Source: an uncultured Cohaesibacter sp.
GTDB lineage: Bacteria > Pseudomonadota > Alphaproteobacteria > Rhizobiales > Cohaesibacteraceae
Reading direction: 5' to 3'
Assembly: GCF_963662805.1 (NCBI RefSeq)
Contig: NZ_OY759880.1
Span: forward strand, 30,873 to 94,872
Length of the DNA stretch: 64,000 bases
The translations under genes and the position numbers were made by a program. Below are positions 45,956 through 55,441 of the stretch, piece by piece; the first letter of the stretch is position 1; each line of letters begins with the position of its first letter. A model generated the notes under the pieces. That model did not search any database and was not told the DNA's origin. It saw only the letters and a program-made list of their open reading frames with translations.

Positions 45956-47212
45956 ATGCCAGCTGATTTATCGATGCGATTCCTACGCTCCGAAAGGCCC
46001 TTTGCGCGCATGCAAGACGAACGTTCTCCTTTTCAGAAATTGGCAGATCTTCTGTGCGATATCGTACCGGTAAATCAGGACCGTGAGGCCCCGATCAACA
46101 TGACGATTGGTGAGCCCGGTCACGCCTATCCCGCTTTCATTCCCGAGGTAATTCTCGAGCACAAGGCCGACTTCGGACGTTATCCGCCCATGCGCGGTAC
46201 CGACGATTTCCGCAAGGCCGTGGAAGACTGGCTCAACTGGCGCTATGACCTTGGCGGCCTGCCCCTTGGCGAGAAGAGCATCCTGCCGCTCAACGGCACC
46301 CGCGAAGGCCTGTTCCATGCGGTCATCGGTGCCCGCGACTGGGCCCGCTTCCATTTCGGCAAGCATCTGGTCAATCCTGCTGTGCTGCTGCCCAATCCCT
46401 TCTATCACACCTATATCGGGGCTGCCCGCGCCATTGATGCCGCGCCGGTTTTCCTCAATGGCACGGCAGAGACCGGTTTCCTGCCCGATCTCGACGAACT
46501 GGCCAAGGACACCGCTCTGCTCGATCGCACGGTTGCGTTTTTCTATGCCTCACCGGCAAACCCGCAAGGCAACATTGCCGACATCGCCACATGGAAGAAG
46601 CTCATCACGCTGGCCCGGAAGCATGATTTCCTGATTCTGGCAGACGAGTGCTATTCCGAGCTTTACCGCGAGACCCCTCCCGCTGGCATTCTTGAGGCCT
46701 GCGAAGGAGACTTCAGCCACGTTGTCACCTTCCATTCCCTGTCCAAGCGCTCAAATCTCCCCGGTCTGCGCTGCGGATTCGCGGCTGGCGATCCCGCCTT
46801 CCTCACCGAATGGACGAAATATCGCAATCTCGTCGCTCCACAGGTTTCCATGCCTCTGCAGGCCGCCGGAGCCGCAGCTTTCCGCGACGAAGACCACGTG
46901 ATTGAGAACCGCCGTCTCTACAACGAGAAATTCGATGTCGTGCACCGCATTTTGGGCAAAGATCTGCCCCATGACATCCCCCCGGCCGGTTTCTTTCTCT
47001 GGCTTGATGTCAGCGCCTTTGGCGACGATGTGACGGTGACCGAAAAGCTCTGGCGCGAAGTTGGCGTGCGGGTCATTCCCGGCTCCTATCTTGCCCGCCC
47101 GGATGCCAACGGCAAGAACCCTGGCGACGGGTTCCTGCGCATCGCGCTCGTGGGCACACGCGAAGAAACAGAAGACGCCATGGGGCGCATCCGAAGCTGT
47201 CTGATCGGCTGA
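45956..47212 (+). CDS. PLP-dependent aminotransferase, class I/II (succinyldiaminopimelate transaminase-like)
   Basis: The 418 residues are a fold-type I aminotransferase: NGTREGLFHAV, LPNPFYHTYIGAA, the ASPANPQGN cofactor motif, LADECYSELY, and the PLP lysine in FHSLSKRSNLPGLRCGF. It resembles DapC, which makes N-succinyl-diaminopimelate for lysine and peptidoglycan, but specificity is not certain. No ribosome-binding site precedes the ATG at 45956. ATGs at 45974 and 46010 are alternatives and fit better if the CtrA box drives transcription. Confidence 0.85.
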   Translation: MPADLSMRFLRSERPFARMQDERSPFQKLADLLCDIVPVNQDREAPINMTIGEPGHAYPAFIPEVILEHKADFGRYPPMRGTDDFRKAVEDWLNWRYDLGGLPLGEKSILPLNGTREGLFHAVIGARDWARFHFGKHLVNPAVLLPNPFYHTYIGAARAIDAAPVFLNGTAETGFLPDLDELAKDTALLDRTVAFFYASPANPQGNIADIATWKKLITLARKHDFLILADECYSELYRETPPAGILEACEGDFSHVVTFHSLSKRSNLPGLRCGFAAGDPAFLTEWTKYRNLVAPQVSMPLQAAGAAAFRDEDHVIENRRLYNEKFDVVHRILGKDLPHDIPPAGFFLWLDVSAFGDDVTVTEKLWREVGVRVIPGSYLARPDANGKNPGDGFLRIALVGTREETEDAMGRIRSCLIG

Positions 47213-47318
47213 GGACGCCACCAGCGCAAGGGAAGACAAGCAAACGACCGCAGCGGAGAATTAGGGACAGGGTGAAAAGACACGTTGCGACAACAGGTTA
47301 AACGGAACTGAAGCAAAC

Positions 47319-50231
47319 ATGACCGCATACGACGAGTATGGAGCCGCGCCTCGCGCGCGGCACACCGGCCGAAGACAGGCAAAGGACAGCGCCCTGCGCC
47401 AAGCCCTCAGACGCAATGTCTTTGCGGCAACGGGACTGCTTGGCCTGCTCATTTGTGCTGCCATTGCCGCAAGCCTTGTAACCTGGCACGTGGGCGATCC
47501 CAGCCTGTCCAACGCGGTCGATCACGCGCCGCGCAACATCCTTGGCCGACCCGGAGCCATCCTGTCCGATCTGCTGATTCAAGGCTTCGGGCTGGCCACC
47601 GCCTTCCTGCTGATCCCGCCCGTTGTCTGGCTCTGGCGTCTGGTGCGCCTGCAGCCCATGGGTCTGAGCAGAAATCGCGCCATGGCATGGTTTGGTGGCC
47701 TCGGCCTCATCGCCATTGCCTGCGCGGCCATTCCGGCTCCCAACAGTTGGCCCCTGCCGCTCAGTCTGGGTGGCATGATCGGCGACAGCTTCCTGTCGAT
47801 CGTGGCCCGCTTCGACGCCACCTTCATGAAGGGGGTCGGCGCAATCGGCGTTGCCGCCGTTACCGCCATCGCTGGCCTTGCCCTGTTGTTCAATGCCGCG
47901 AACGCCAGCCTCTCGAGCCTGGTCCTCAAGCGCAAACGCAGCGACGTCAAGATCCACGGCGAGCAAGAGGCAGACCTCGCTGACGATGAAGAGGACTGGG
48001 AAGAAGAAGACGATCAGGGCTTTGACGTGCGCGACGGCGGCGAAGGCACCCTTGACCGCACCAAGGGCCCCAACGCCAGACGCTACTCTGCCCTGTCCAT
48101 TCCCCTTGGGGCCATCAGCCACTGGCTCCTGTCCCGCAAGGCAAGCAAGCTGCGCCGGTCTCAAATCCAGTCGAAGTCCCAGTCCCGCGTGGCCGAAGCA
48201 CCGGCTGCACCGACACCGCAAAAGGCTCCCAAACCCAAGAAGAAGGGCCTTCTCACCGCCTTGCTTGGCGAGGAGGACGATGGCCTTGAAGAACTCGCCA
48301 ATCGCCTTGAGCCGCGCATGGACGTGGGCGGCGCGCCCTCCTATCAGCAGGGCGCGAGCATGCACAATCCCACCTCAAGCGAGCTTGGCTATGGCGGGCC
48401 GGAGGACTTTGCCCCCCGTCATGCAGCCCAGCCGCACGAGACGGACGACGATTACGGCTATGACGACACGCCATGGGAGGTCGAGGACGATTATGCCGAC
48501 GCACCGCTGTTGGCCCATGGACAGAAGCAGGGCCAGATGAGAGGCCAGCCGGTCGGCATGGCACCCCGCGATCTTGAGCGCGAGCCGCAGGACCCGCAGC
48601 AACGCGCCATGACTAACGAGACCGCCGAGGCGAGACCTGTCGCCGCTGGCCGGAACGGCAAGCGCATGGTTCGCGCAGGGCAAGGCAACGTCTTCACCCG
48701 CAAGGACCCTTATCTGCATCCGACCCTCGAGTTTCTCGCCCAGCCCGAAACTCTCGGTCCCAATGCAGGCCTCACAGCTGACCAGCTCGAGCACAACGCC
48801 CGTCTGCTTGAAGGCGTGCTGTCCGACTTCGGCATCCGCGGCGAAATCATCAAGGTTCGCCCGGGCCCCGTTGTCACACTCTATGAGCTCGAACCGGCAC
48901 CGGGCATCAAATCCTCGCGCGTCATCGGCCTTGCCGACGACATTGCCCGCTCCATGAGCGCCATTTCGGCCCGTGTCGCCGTCGTGCCGGGTCGCAACGC
49001 CATCGGCATCGAACTGCCCAACGCCCGCCGCGAAACGGTCTACCTGCGCGAAATTCTGGCCTCCAAGGACTTCGACAAATCCAAGGCCAAGCTGCCGATC
49101 TGCCTCGGCAAGAACATCTCCGGCGACCCGGTCGTTGTCGACCTTGCCCGCATGCCGCACGTCCTTGTCGCAGGGACCACCGGCTCGGGTAAATCCGTCT
49201 CCATCAACACCACGATCATGTCCCTGCTCTATCGTCACAAGCCGGACGAATGCCGCCTTATCATGATCGACCCGAAAATGCTCGAACTGTCCATCTATGA
49301 TGGCATCCCCCATCTGTTGACCCCCGTCGTGACCGACCCGGCCAAGGCCGTCGTTGCGCTGAAATGGGCCGTACGCGAGATGGAACAGCGCTACAAGAGC
49401 ATGTCCAAGATGGGCGTTCGCAACATCGACGGCTTCAACAAACGCGTCCGCGATTCCCTCGCCAAGGGCGAACAGGTGACCCGCACCATCCAGACCGGCT
49501 TCGACCCCGAGACCGGCGATCCGATCTACGAGCAGGAAGAGCTCAACCTCGAGCCGATGCCCTACATCGTCGTCGTCGTTGACGAAATGGCCGACCTGAT
49601 GATGGTCGCAGGCAAGGACATCGAGGGCGCCATCCAGCGCCTTGCCCAGATGGCTCGTGCCGCAGGTATCCACCTGATCATGGCCACCCAGCGCCCGTCG
49701 GTGGACGTCATCACCGGCACCATCAAGGCCAACTTCCCGACCCGCATGTCCTTCCAGGTGACCTCCAAGATCGACAGCCGCACGATCCTTGGCGAAATGG
49801 GGGCCGAACAGCTGCTCGGCATGGGTGACATGCTCTACATGGCCGGGGGTGGCCGTATCCAGCGCGTCCATGGTGCCTTCATTTCCGACGAGGAAGTCGA
49901 GGCCATCGTCAACCATCTCAAGCTGCAGGGCACGCCCGACTATCTCGAGGCCGTCACCGAGGAAGATGATGACGACCCGATTGCCAGTTCCGCAGGGGGC
50001 AGAGCTGGTGACGGAGGGGGCAGCGATGCCGAGACCCTCTATGACAAGGCCGTCGATATCGTAATCCGTGATCGCAAGGCTTCCACGAGCTATATCCAGC
50101 GCCGCCTGTCGATCGGCTACAACCGGGCCGCGACCCTCATCGAACAGATGGAAAATGAAGGGGTAATCAGCGCTGCCAACCATGCAGGCAAGCGCGAGGT
50201 ACTCGTGCCCGAAGAAGGCGCAACGATGTAG
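47319..50231 (+). CDS. ftsK: DNA translocase FtsK
   Basis: This septal motor pumps chromosome termini towards dif and activates XerCD. The 970 residues have an N-terminal membrane part (helices at about 38-60, 85-107, 125-145 and 165-190). A charged, low-complexity linker follows (about 205-440), then the motor with Walker A GTTGSGKS (about 619-626) and Walker B IVVVVDEMADLMM. The C-terminal gamma winged helix (SYIQRRLSIGYNRAATLIEQME) ends the protein. It lies 106 bases after the aminotransferase with no terminator between, and lolA follows. Confidence 0.98.
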   Translation: MTAYDEYGAAPRARHTGRRQAKDSALRQALRRNVFAATGLLGLLICAAIAASLVTWHVGDPSLSNAVDHAPRNILGRPGAILSDLLIQGFGLATAFLLIPPVVWLWRLVRLQPMGLSRNRAMAWFGGLGLIAIACAAIPAPNSWPLPLSLGGMIGDSFLSIVARFDATFMKGVGAIGVAAVTAIAGLALLFNAANASLSSLVLKRKRSDVKIHGEQEADLADDEEDWEEEDDQGFDVRDGGEGTLDRTKGPNARRYSALSIPLGAISHWLLSRKASKLRRSQIQSKSQSRVAEAPAAPTPQKAPKPKKKGLLTALLGEEDDGLEELANRLEPRMDVGGAPSYQQGASMHNPTSSELGYGGPEDFAPRHAAQPHETDDDYGYDDTPWEVEDDYADAPLLAHGQKQGQMRGQPVGMAPRDLEREPQDPQQRAMTNETAEARPVAAGRNGKRMVRAGQGNVFTRKDPYLHPTLEFLAQPETLGPNAGLTADQLEHNARLLEGVLSDFGIRGEIIKVRPGPVVTLYELEPAPGIKSSRVIGLADDIARSMSAISARVAVVPGRNAIGIELPNARRETVYLREILASKDFDKSKAKLPICLGKNISGDPVVVDLARMPHVLVAGTTGSGKSVSINTTIMSLLYRHKPDECRLIMIDPKMLELSIYDGIPHLLTPVVTDPAKAVVALKWAVREMEQRYKSMSKMGVRNIDGFNKRVRDSLAKGEQVTRTIQTGFDPETGDPIYEQEELNLEPMPYIVVVVDEMADLMMVAGKDIEGAIQRLAQMARAAGIHLIMATQRPSVDVITGTIKANFPTRMSFQVTSKIDSRTILGEMGAEQLLGMGDMLYMAGGGRIQRVHGAFISDEEVEAIVNHLKLQGTPDYLEAVTEEDDDDPIASSAGGRAGDGGGSDAETLYDKAVDIVIRDRKASTSYIQRRLSIGYNRAATLIEQMENEGVISAANHAGKREVLVPEEGATM

Positions 50232-50381
50232 GTGGCCGCACCGGTGGCACCTATCACAAAATCGTCATTGACCCATCGCCTTTTTGCCGCATTGGGTCAC
50301 TAGATTTCGACTGTCCCTGACAGCATCTATGGATCAGGCCTGTCATCGCTCGCCAGTTTGAAGAATACGAGGAACCGCATA

Positions 50382-51062
50382 ATGCAACACGCATCCCGCC
50401 CGACCGCCCGCGCCAAGGCCCGCACCGCACAACCAACGCGCCTGCTGACCATGATGCTCGGCAGTCTGCTGCTTGTCCTTGCTCTTGCGCTCGCGACCGG
50501 CGCAAAGGCCATGACAGAGGATGAGAAGGCGGCCCTCGATACCATTTCAGCCGCCTTCAACAGCACCAAGACGATGAATGGCGAATTCATCCAGACAGCA
50601 CCAAGCGGCGACACCCTGCAGGGTTATTTCTTCATCGAACGTCCCGGCAAGATCCGCTTCTACTATTCTAAACCGTCCTACACGGACATCATTTCCGACG
50701 GCAAAACCCTGTCCATCGAGGATCGCAAGCTCAGGACACAGGACATCTATCCCCTGTCCAAGACCCCTTTGCGCGTCCTTCTGTCAGAAAATCTCAATCT
50801 CGCGTCGGATGAGCGCGTGCGGCAGGCCGTGATTTCCGACGACATCGTCAGTGTGGTTGTCGAGCAGGAAAGCCTGTTTGGTGACGGCATCCTGACCCTG
50901 ATCTTCGAGCGCGACACCTCGCTGCTCAGACAGTGGACCATCCGCGATGCCAACAACAACGAGACGACCGTCACCGTCTTCAATGTCGAGACGGGTCGCC
51001 CGGTCAAGCAGTCTCTTTTCGAGATCAAATACAACCTTGGTCCGAACAGCCGAAGCAACTAG
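50382..51062 (+). CDS. lolA: Outer-membrane lipoprotein carrier LolA family
   Basis: This periplasmic chaperone takes lipoproteins from LolCDE towards the outer membrane. The 226 residues start with a long signal peptide (LLTMMLGSLLLVLALALATGAKA) and continue with the LolA pattern: ALDTISAAFNSTKTMNGEFIQ, LQGYFFIERPGKIRFYY and SDGKTLSIED. The ATG at 50382 is preceded by GAGGA. The ftsK-lolA-xthA order is common in the group. Confidence 0.92.
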   Translation: MQHASRPTARAKARTAQPTRLLTMMLGSLLLVLALALATGAKAMTEDEKAALDTISAAFNSTKTMNGEFIQTAPSGDTLQGYFFIERPGKIRFYYSKPSYTDIISDGKTLSIEDRKLRTQDIYPLSKTPLRVLLSENLNLASDERVRQAVISDDIVSVVVEQESLFGDGILTLIFERDTSLLRQWTIRDANNNETTVTVFNVETGRPVKQSLFEIKYNLGPNSRSN

Positions 51063-51092
51063 TCACCGGCCGGTTATCCCTCCGATTGATCC

Positions 51093-51125
51093 AAAGCATC
51101 ACGAATTGATCGTGATGCTTTTTTT
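51093..51125 (+). terminator. Terminator of lolA
   Basis: AAAGCATCACGA/TCGTGATGCTT forms an 11-bp stem around ATTGA, followed by TTTTTTT. Confidence 0.88.
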
Positions 51126-51217
51126 GTCTCGCCACCCTGCTATAAAGAGAGCATGCTGATTCCCGCATCCGCGGTGTCACAGCCCGCCCTTCCACATTGC
51201 TCACCAAAGAGATTTCC

Positions 51218-52036
51218 GTGCCGATCACCATTGCCACCTGGAACATCAACTCCATTCGCCCCCGCATGCATCATGTCGCCCAGTTCTTTGCGGATCGAGC
51301 TCCCGATATCCTCTGCCTTCAGGAAACCAAGGTCATGAATGACAAGTTTCCCGGCTCGGACCTCAAGAAACTCGGCTACGTCCATCAGGCGATCAATGGC
51401 CAGAAGAGCTATCACGGCGTTGCCACCTTGTCGCGGATCCCGCTCGTCAATGTCGAAATGCGCGAATTCTGCGAAAAGGGCGACGCACGCCATCTCGAAG
51501 TAACGGTGGAGACAGATGCCGGTCCCTTGCGCATTCACAATTTCTATGTCCCGGCGGGGGGCGACATTCCCGACCCGGCGCTGAATGACAAGTTCCAACA
51601 CAAGCTTGATTTCCTTGACGAAATGAAAGCTTGGCTGACGGGAGAGGAAACCAAGGGCGCGTCCATTCTGGTTGGCGACCTCAACATCGCCCCGCACGAA
51701 AACGACGTCTGGAACCACAAGCAGCTCATCAAGGTCGTCAGCCATACGCCCGTCGAGTGCGACGCCCTCAATGCCGTTCAGGCCGCCGGTCCATGGCAGG
51801 ATGTCGTGCGCAATCACGTGCCGGTTGAGCATCGCCTTTTCAGCTGGTGGAGCTATCGCTCACCCAACTGGGATGAGGCAGACAAGGGGCGCCGTCTCGA
51901 TCACATCTGGGCAACCGATGCCATCGCCGACAAGGTCGATCACATCGAGGTCTATCGCAACGCGCGCGGCTGGGAAAAGCCCTCCGATCACGCCCCGATC
52001 ATCGCCCGTCTCGACGTCTCTGCGATCCAGAGTTAA
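51218..52036 (+). CDS. xthA: Exodeoxyribonuclease III
   Basis: This is an AP endonuclease / 3'-5' exonuclease of base-excision repair. The 272 residues show ITIATWNINSIRPR, the metal-binding LQETK, VGDLNIAPHENDVWNHK, and the C-terminal DHAPIIA with the catalytic histidine. The GTG at 51218 gives the family start VPITIATWN. A TTG at 51197 is the longer reading. Confidence 0.95.
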   Translation: MPITIATWNINSIRPRMHHVAQFFADRAPDILCLQETKVMNDKFPGSDLKKLGYVHQAINGQKSYHGVATLSRIPLVNVEMREFCEKGDARHLEVTVETDAGPLRIHNFYVPAGGDIPDPALNDKFQHKLDFLDEMKAWLTGEETKGASILVGDLNIAPHENDVWNHKQLIKVVSHTPVECDALNAVQAAGPWQDVVRNHVPVEHRLFSWWSYRSPNWDEADKGRRLDHIWATDAIADKVDHIEVYRNARGWEKPSDHAPIIARLDVSAIQS

Positions 52037-52094
52037 CACCCCACCAGAACCCCGCACTTGCCACAAGGCTCCTGATGTGATCTAAGGCCGCGCC

Positions 52095-53435
52095 ATGACA
52101 GACCAAATATCGAATGCCCCAAAGAAAAGCGGCATGGCGGCCCGAGAAGGAGCCCTTCGTCTCATTCACGCGGTTCTGAGCGAGAAAGCCTTGCTCGATG
52201 ACGCCTATCGCGACGAGATCACCGAAGGACCCTTGCGCAAACTGACAGGCAGCGACCGCGCCTTTGCCAAGCGCATCGCGACCACGGTTCTGCAGCATCT
52301 GGGCGAGATCGACACCCTGCTCAGCCGCTTCATGGATCGGGGCATGCCGAAAAAGTCCGGCCCCTTGCGCAACATCCTGCGCATCGGCGTTGCCGAACTG
52401 ATGTATCTCGACACACCGCCCCACGCTGTTGTCGACTGTGCTGTGTCGCAATACCGCACATGGCGCAAATATGCTGGTTTCAAGGGCCTGACCAACGCCA
52501 TCCTGCGCCGCGTCTCGAACGAGGGACGGGAAGAACTGGCGAGCATTGATGTCGCACGGGCCAATCTGCCCGCCTGGCTCTATCGCTCCTGGTGCGATCA
52601 CTATGGTCTGGCAGTCACCAACGCCATCGTAGCCGAGTGCCTCAAGCCGCAGATCCCGCTTGATCTCTCCCTGAAGACCCCATCCGAGAAAGACCACTGG
52701 GCCAAGGAACTGGGCGCGTCGGAAACCCCGACCGGCTCCCTGCGCCTCCAGGAGCACGAGCGCGTCGACCGCCTGCCCGGCTTTGAAGACGGTGCATGGT
52801 GGGTTCAGGATGCCGCCGCAACGGTTCCGGTCAAGTTGATGGGGGATGTCAGCGGTCGGGACGTTCTCGACCTCTGCGCCGCTCCCGGTGGCAAGAGCCT
52901 GCAACTGGCCGCCGCTGGAGCAAAGGTAACCGCCGTTGACATCTCGGAAAAGCGCCTTGAGCGCGTCACCGAAAACCTCAACCGCACCGGACTTGAGGCC
53001 GATCTGGTCGCAGGAGACCTGCTGAAACATGATTTCGGGCGCAAATGGCCACTGATCCTGCTTGATGCCCCCTGCTCGGCAACCGGCACCATCAGGCGCC
53101 ATCCGGAACTCATCCACCAGCGGACTGTCGACGACATCGCGCATTTTTCGAGCCTTCAGGCCAAGATGCTTGATCGGGTCGCAGAATGGGTCGAGCCGGG
53201 CGGCATGATGGTCTTCTGCACCTGCTCGCTCCAACCCGAAGAAGGCCCCGGCCTCATTGCGGATTTCCTGATGGGCAATCCCCAATTCGGCATAGAGCCA
53301 GTAGAAGAAGGCCAACTGGAAGGGCTCGATCCCTTCATCCAGCCAGACGGCTCCATAAGAACCCGCCCCGATCTCTGGGCTGATACTGGCGGACTTGACG
53401 GATTCTACGCGATCCGCCTCCGACATATGGGCTAG
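52095..53435 (+). CDS. rsmB: 16S rRNA (cytosine-C5) methyltransferase, RsmB family
   Basis: The 446 residues have an N-terminal NusB-like RNA-binding domain (about 15-145) and a C-terminal SAM-dependent m5C methyltransferase domain. Visible are the SAM site LDLCAAPGGKSLQLAA, the LLDAPCSATGTIRRHPE motif and the second catalytic Cys in FCTCSLQPEEG. Modification of C967 of 16S rRNA is the expected role. It lies 58 bases after xthA and upstream of the heparinase-like gene. Confidence 0.93.
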   Translation: MTDQISNAPKKSGMAAREGALRLIHAVLSEKALLDDAYRDEITEGPLRKLTGSDRAFAKRIATTVLQHLGEIDTLLSRFMDRGMPKKSGPLRNILRIGVAELMYLDTPPHAVVDCAVSQYRTWRKYAGFKGLTNAILRRVSNEGREELASIDVARANLPAWLYRSWCDHYGLAVTNAIVAECLKPQIPLDLSLKTPSEKDHWAKELGASETPTGSLRLQEHERVDRLPGFEDGAWWVQDAAATVPVKLMGDVSGRDVLDLCAAPGGKSLQLAAAGAKVTAVDISEKRLERVTENLNRTGLEADLVAGDLLKHDFGRKWPLILLDAPCSATGTIRRHPELIHQRTVDDIAHFSSLQAKMLDRVAEWVEPGGMMVFCTCSLQPEEGPGLIADFLMGNPQFGIEPVEEGQLEGLDPFIQPDGSIRTRPDLWADTGGLDGFYAIRLRHMG

Positions 53436-53494
53436 AAACAACAAGAACAACAACGAAACATACGCCTATGTCAGGATAGAGCTTGTTAACCCTG

Positions 53495-53517
53495 ATTTGG
53501 TAAAATCCTAACCAAAT
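53495..53517. promoter_or_regulatory. Inverted repeat upstream of the heparinase-like gene
   Basis: ATTTGGT and ACCAAAT form perfect 7-base arms separated by 9 bases, about 90 bases before the GTG of the heparinase-like gene. A GTTAAC word lies just upstream. It may be an operator. The word TTTGGTAA recurs before the IalB gene (62765-62772). Confidence 0.35.
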
Positions 53518-53604
53518 GCTTACCGGACATGTTCAAGCGGCACGTCTGGACGGGATCAGACTCCGATTAGGCACACTTTCTCAACGGTACGGACAGAACT
53601 CCGC

Positions 53605-55290
53605 GTGTCAGAAAAATGGCAAAATATCCGCCTGCATATGGCCGCCTTGTCGCGACGCGCGAAGGGTGTACGCATCCGACGTCCCAACTGTCAGAAACGC
53701 TATGTTCCCGGCTGTCCGGAGCGCTTGCTGATCGCACCGCAAGATCTCAGAACGGCCGATCCAACCATCGCTGAAGACATCTATGCCGGCCATTTCGTCT
53801 TTGCCGGACAGGTTGAAAATTGCGAAGGCCAGTCTCCCTTCCGCATCCTGTCACCAAGCAAGGAATGGGCTCAGGAGTTGAACGGCTTCCGCTGGCTGCG
53901 CCATTTACGCGCCTCCGAGGCAACCCTGTCGCGCTCGAATGCCCAGATTCTGGTCGAGGACTGGATCCATCGCTCTCCTCGCCTCGGGCAGGAAGCATGG
54001 GAGCTGCCGGTCGTTGCCAACCGGGTGATGGCATGGCTCAGCAACTCGCCGCTGATCCTGCAACAGGCTGATCACAATTTCTATCGCGCCTTTGTCCGTG
54101 CGCTCTATCTGCAGGTCCGCTACCTGCGCGCCTCTCAGGCTCTCATGCCAAACAATGTAGACCGGCTCTACATGCTGATTGCGGAGCTCGCAGGCTGGCT
54201 CTGCCTGTCCGGCAAGGAACGCTACATCCGCTCCACATCCAAGCGGCTCGTCCATGAGCTGGACGCACAGATCCTGCCGGACGGAGGGCATGTCTCGCGC
54301 AATCCGGTTGTGATCCTGTCGCTGCTGCTCGATCTGTTGCCACTGCGTCAAACCTTCCTGTCGCGCGACATGGTGCCGCCCGAAGGCATGAACCGGGCCA
54401 TCGAGCGCATGATGCCGATGCTGCGCTTCTTCCGCCATCACAATGGGGCCTTCGCTCATTTCAATGGCACTGGCGCAACCCCAGCCGATCAGCTGGCCAC
54501 CATCATGGCCTATGACGACACCCGTGGCACGCCGGTCTCCAATGCCAGTTTCTCCGGCTATCAGCGCATGGAAGCAGGCTCGACCCTCCTGCTGATGGAC
54601 ACCGGCGACTGTCCGCCTGTCGAGCAATCGGTACAGGCCCATGCAGGCACGCTGTCGTTCGAGCTCAGCGTCGGCGCGGCCTTCTTCGTCGTCAACTGCG
54701 GCTCCCCATCCTGTCGCCACGCAAGCTGGCGCGAATTGTCCCGCAGCACGGCGGCACACTCGACCCTGTCCATTCAGGATCGTTCCACCTGCACCATCGC
54801 CAAGAAAAGCCTAGACCTTGGCGGACGTCCGCTCCTGTGTTCCGGCCTCAAGGCCGAGGTCAACCGGTCCATGGATCAGGCGCAGGAAACCATCATCACG
54901 GCCCATGAGGGCTATGCAGCCGCCTATGGCATCCGTCACGAGCGCCAGCTCTGGATGGCCATCGACGGGCGCAGCCTTGACGGTCACGATGAACTCAAGT
55001 CGGTGGGCAAGGGAATCAGGAAGGGTCAGGACAGCTACGCCATCCGCTTCCACATGCACCCGTCCGTTCAGGTCGAGACCAGCGACGACCGGGACATGGT
55101 CTATCTGGGCCTCTCCAACGGCGAGATCTGGTCCTTCTCGGCACAGGAAATGGAAGTCACGATCGAGGACAGCGTGTTCCTGTCCGACATCCACGGCATC
55201 CAGCCGACCAAGCAGCTGGTGCTCTATGGCTATGCCAGCCACATCCCTTCGGTACACTGGAAGCTGAAACGGGTCGCCTTCGCCGACTAA
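53605..55290 (+). CDS. Heparinase II/III family protein
   Basis: The 561 residues resemble the heparinase II/III-like family. The N-terminal alpha/alpha region has LNGFRWLRHLRA, VEDWIHRSPRLGQEAWE and LDAQILPDGGHVSRNP. The C-terminal beta-sandwich part has YQRMEAGSTLLLMDTG and FELSVGAAFFVVNCGSP. The conserved SRNP block and the HASWRELSRSTAAHST segment with histidine are kept. No signal peptide is seen, so it appears cytoplasmic. The substrate is unknown. The rsmB-heparinase-purH order is conserved in many Rhizobiales. The GTG at 53605 has a weak ribosome-binding site; an ATG at 53638 is possible. Confidence 0.85.
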   Translation: MSEKWQNIRLHMAALSRRAKGVRIRRPNCQKRYVPGCPERLLIAPQDLRTADPTIAEDIYAGHFVFAGQVENCEGQSPFRILSPSKEWAQELNGFRWLRHLRASEATLSRSNAQILVEDWIHRSPRLGQEAWELPVVANRVMAWLSNSPLILQQADHNFYRAFVRALYLQVRYLRASQALMPNNVDRLYMLIAELAGWLCLSGKERYIRSTSKRLVHELDAQILPDGGHVSRNPVVILSLLLDLLPLRQTFLSRDMVPPEGMNRAIERMMPMLRFFRHHNGAFAHFNGTGATPADQLATIMAYDDTRGTPVSNASFSGYQRMEAGSTLLLMDTGDCPPVEQSVQAHAGTLSFELSVGAAFFVVNCGSPSCRHASWRELSRSTAAHSTLSIQDRSTCTIAKKSLDLGGRPLLCSGLKAEVNRSMDQAQETIITAHEGYAAAYGIRHERQLWMAIDGRSLDGHDELKSVGKGIRKGQDSYAIRFHMHPSVQVETSDDRDMVYLGLSNGEIWSFSAQEMEVTIEDSVFLSDIHGIQPTKQLVLYGYASHIPSVHWKLKRVAFAD

Positions 55291-55336
55291 CGCAACAGTC
55301 TCGTCACCCCTCGACACGCCCTATTGATGCCAAAAA

Positions 55337-55353
55337 GGCAACGATATGTTGCC
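55337..55353 (+). other. Hairpin upstream of purH
   Basis: GGCAAC-GATAT-GTTGCC forms a perfect 6-bp stem in the 151-base gap between the heparinase-like gene and purH. No T-run follows. It may be part of the purH leader. No purine-riboswitch features are seen. Confidence 0.3.
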
Positions 55354-55441
55354 GAAATGTGCGAAATGGGTTATTCCCCTCGCAGACAAAACATGGTATC
55401 GCCATGGCAGTCTTTCCCAAATAAACATCGCAGGAATTCAG

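Noticed and set aside
48375..50183. 602-codon open frame antisense to ftsK
   Set aside because: Its predicted protein has low-complexity Asp/Gly/His-rich composition typical of the reverse strand of GC-rich genes. FtsK on the plus strand is certain.
50270..50300. Possible terminator between ftsK and lolA (TGACCCA...TTGGGTCA)
   Set aside because: The loop is long, the arms are imperfect and no T-run follows, so I do not list it as a terminator.
51999..53453. 484-codon open frame antisense to rsmB
   Set aside because: It is a shadow of rsmB: no motifs and no ribosome-binding site.
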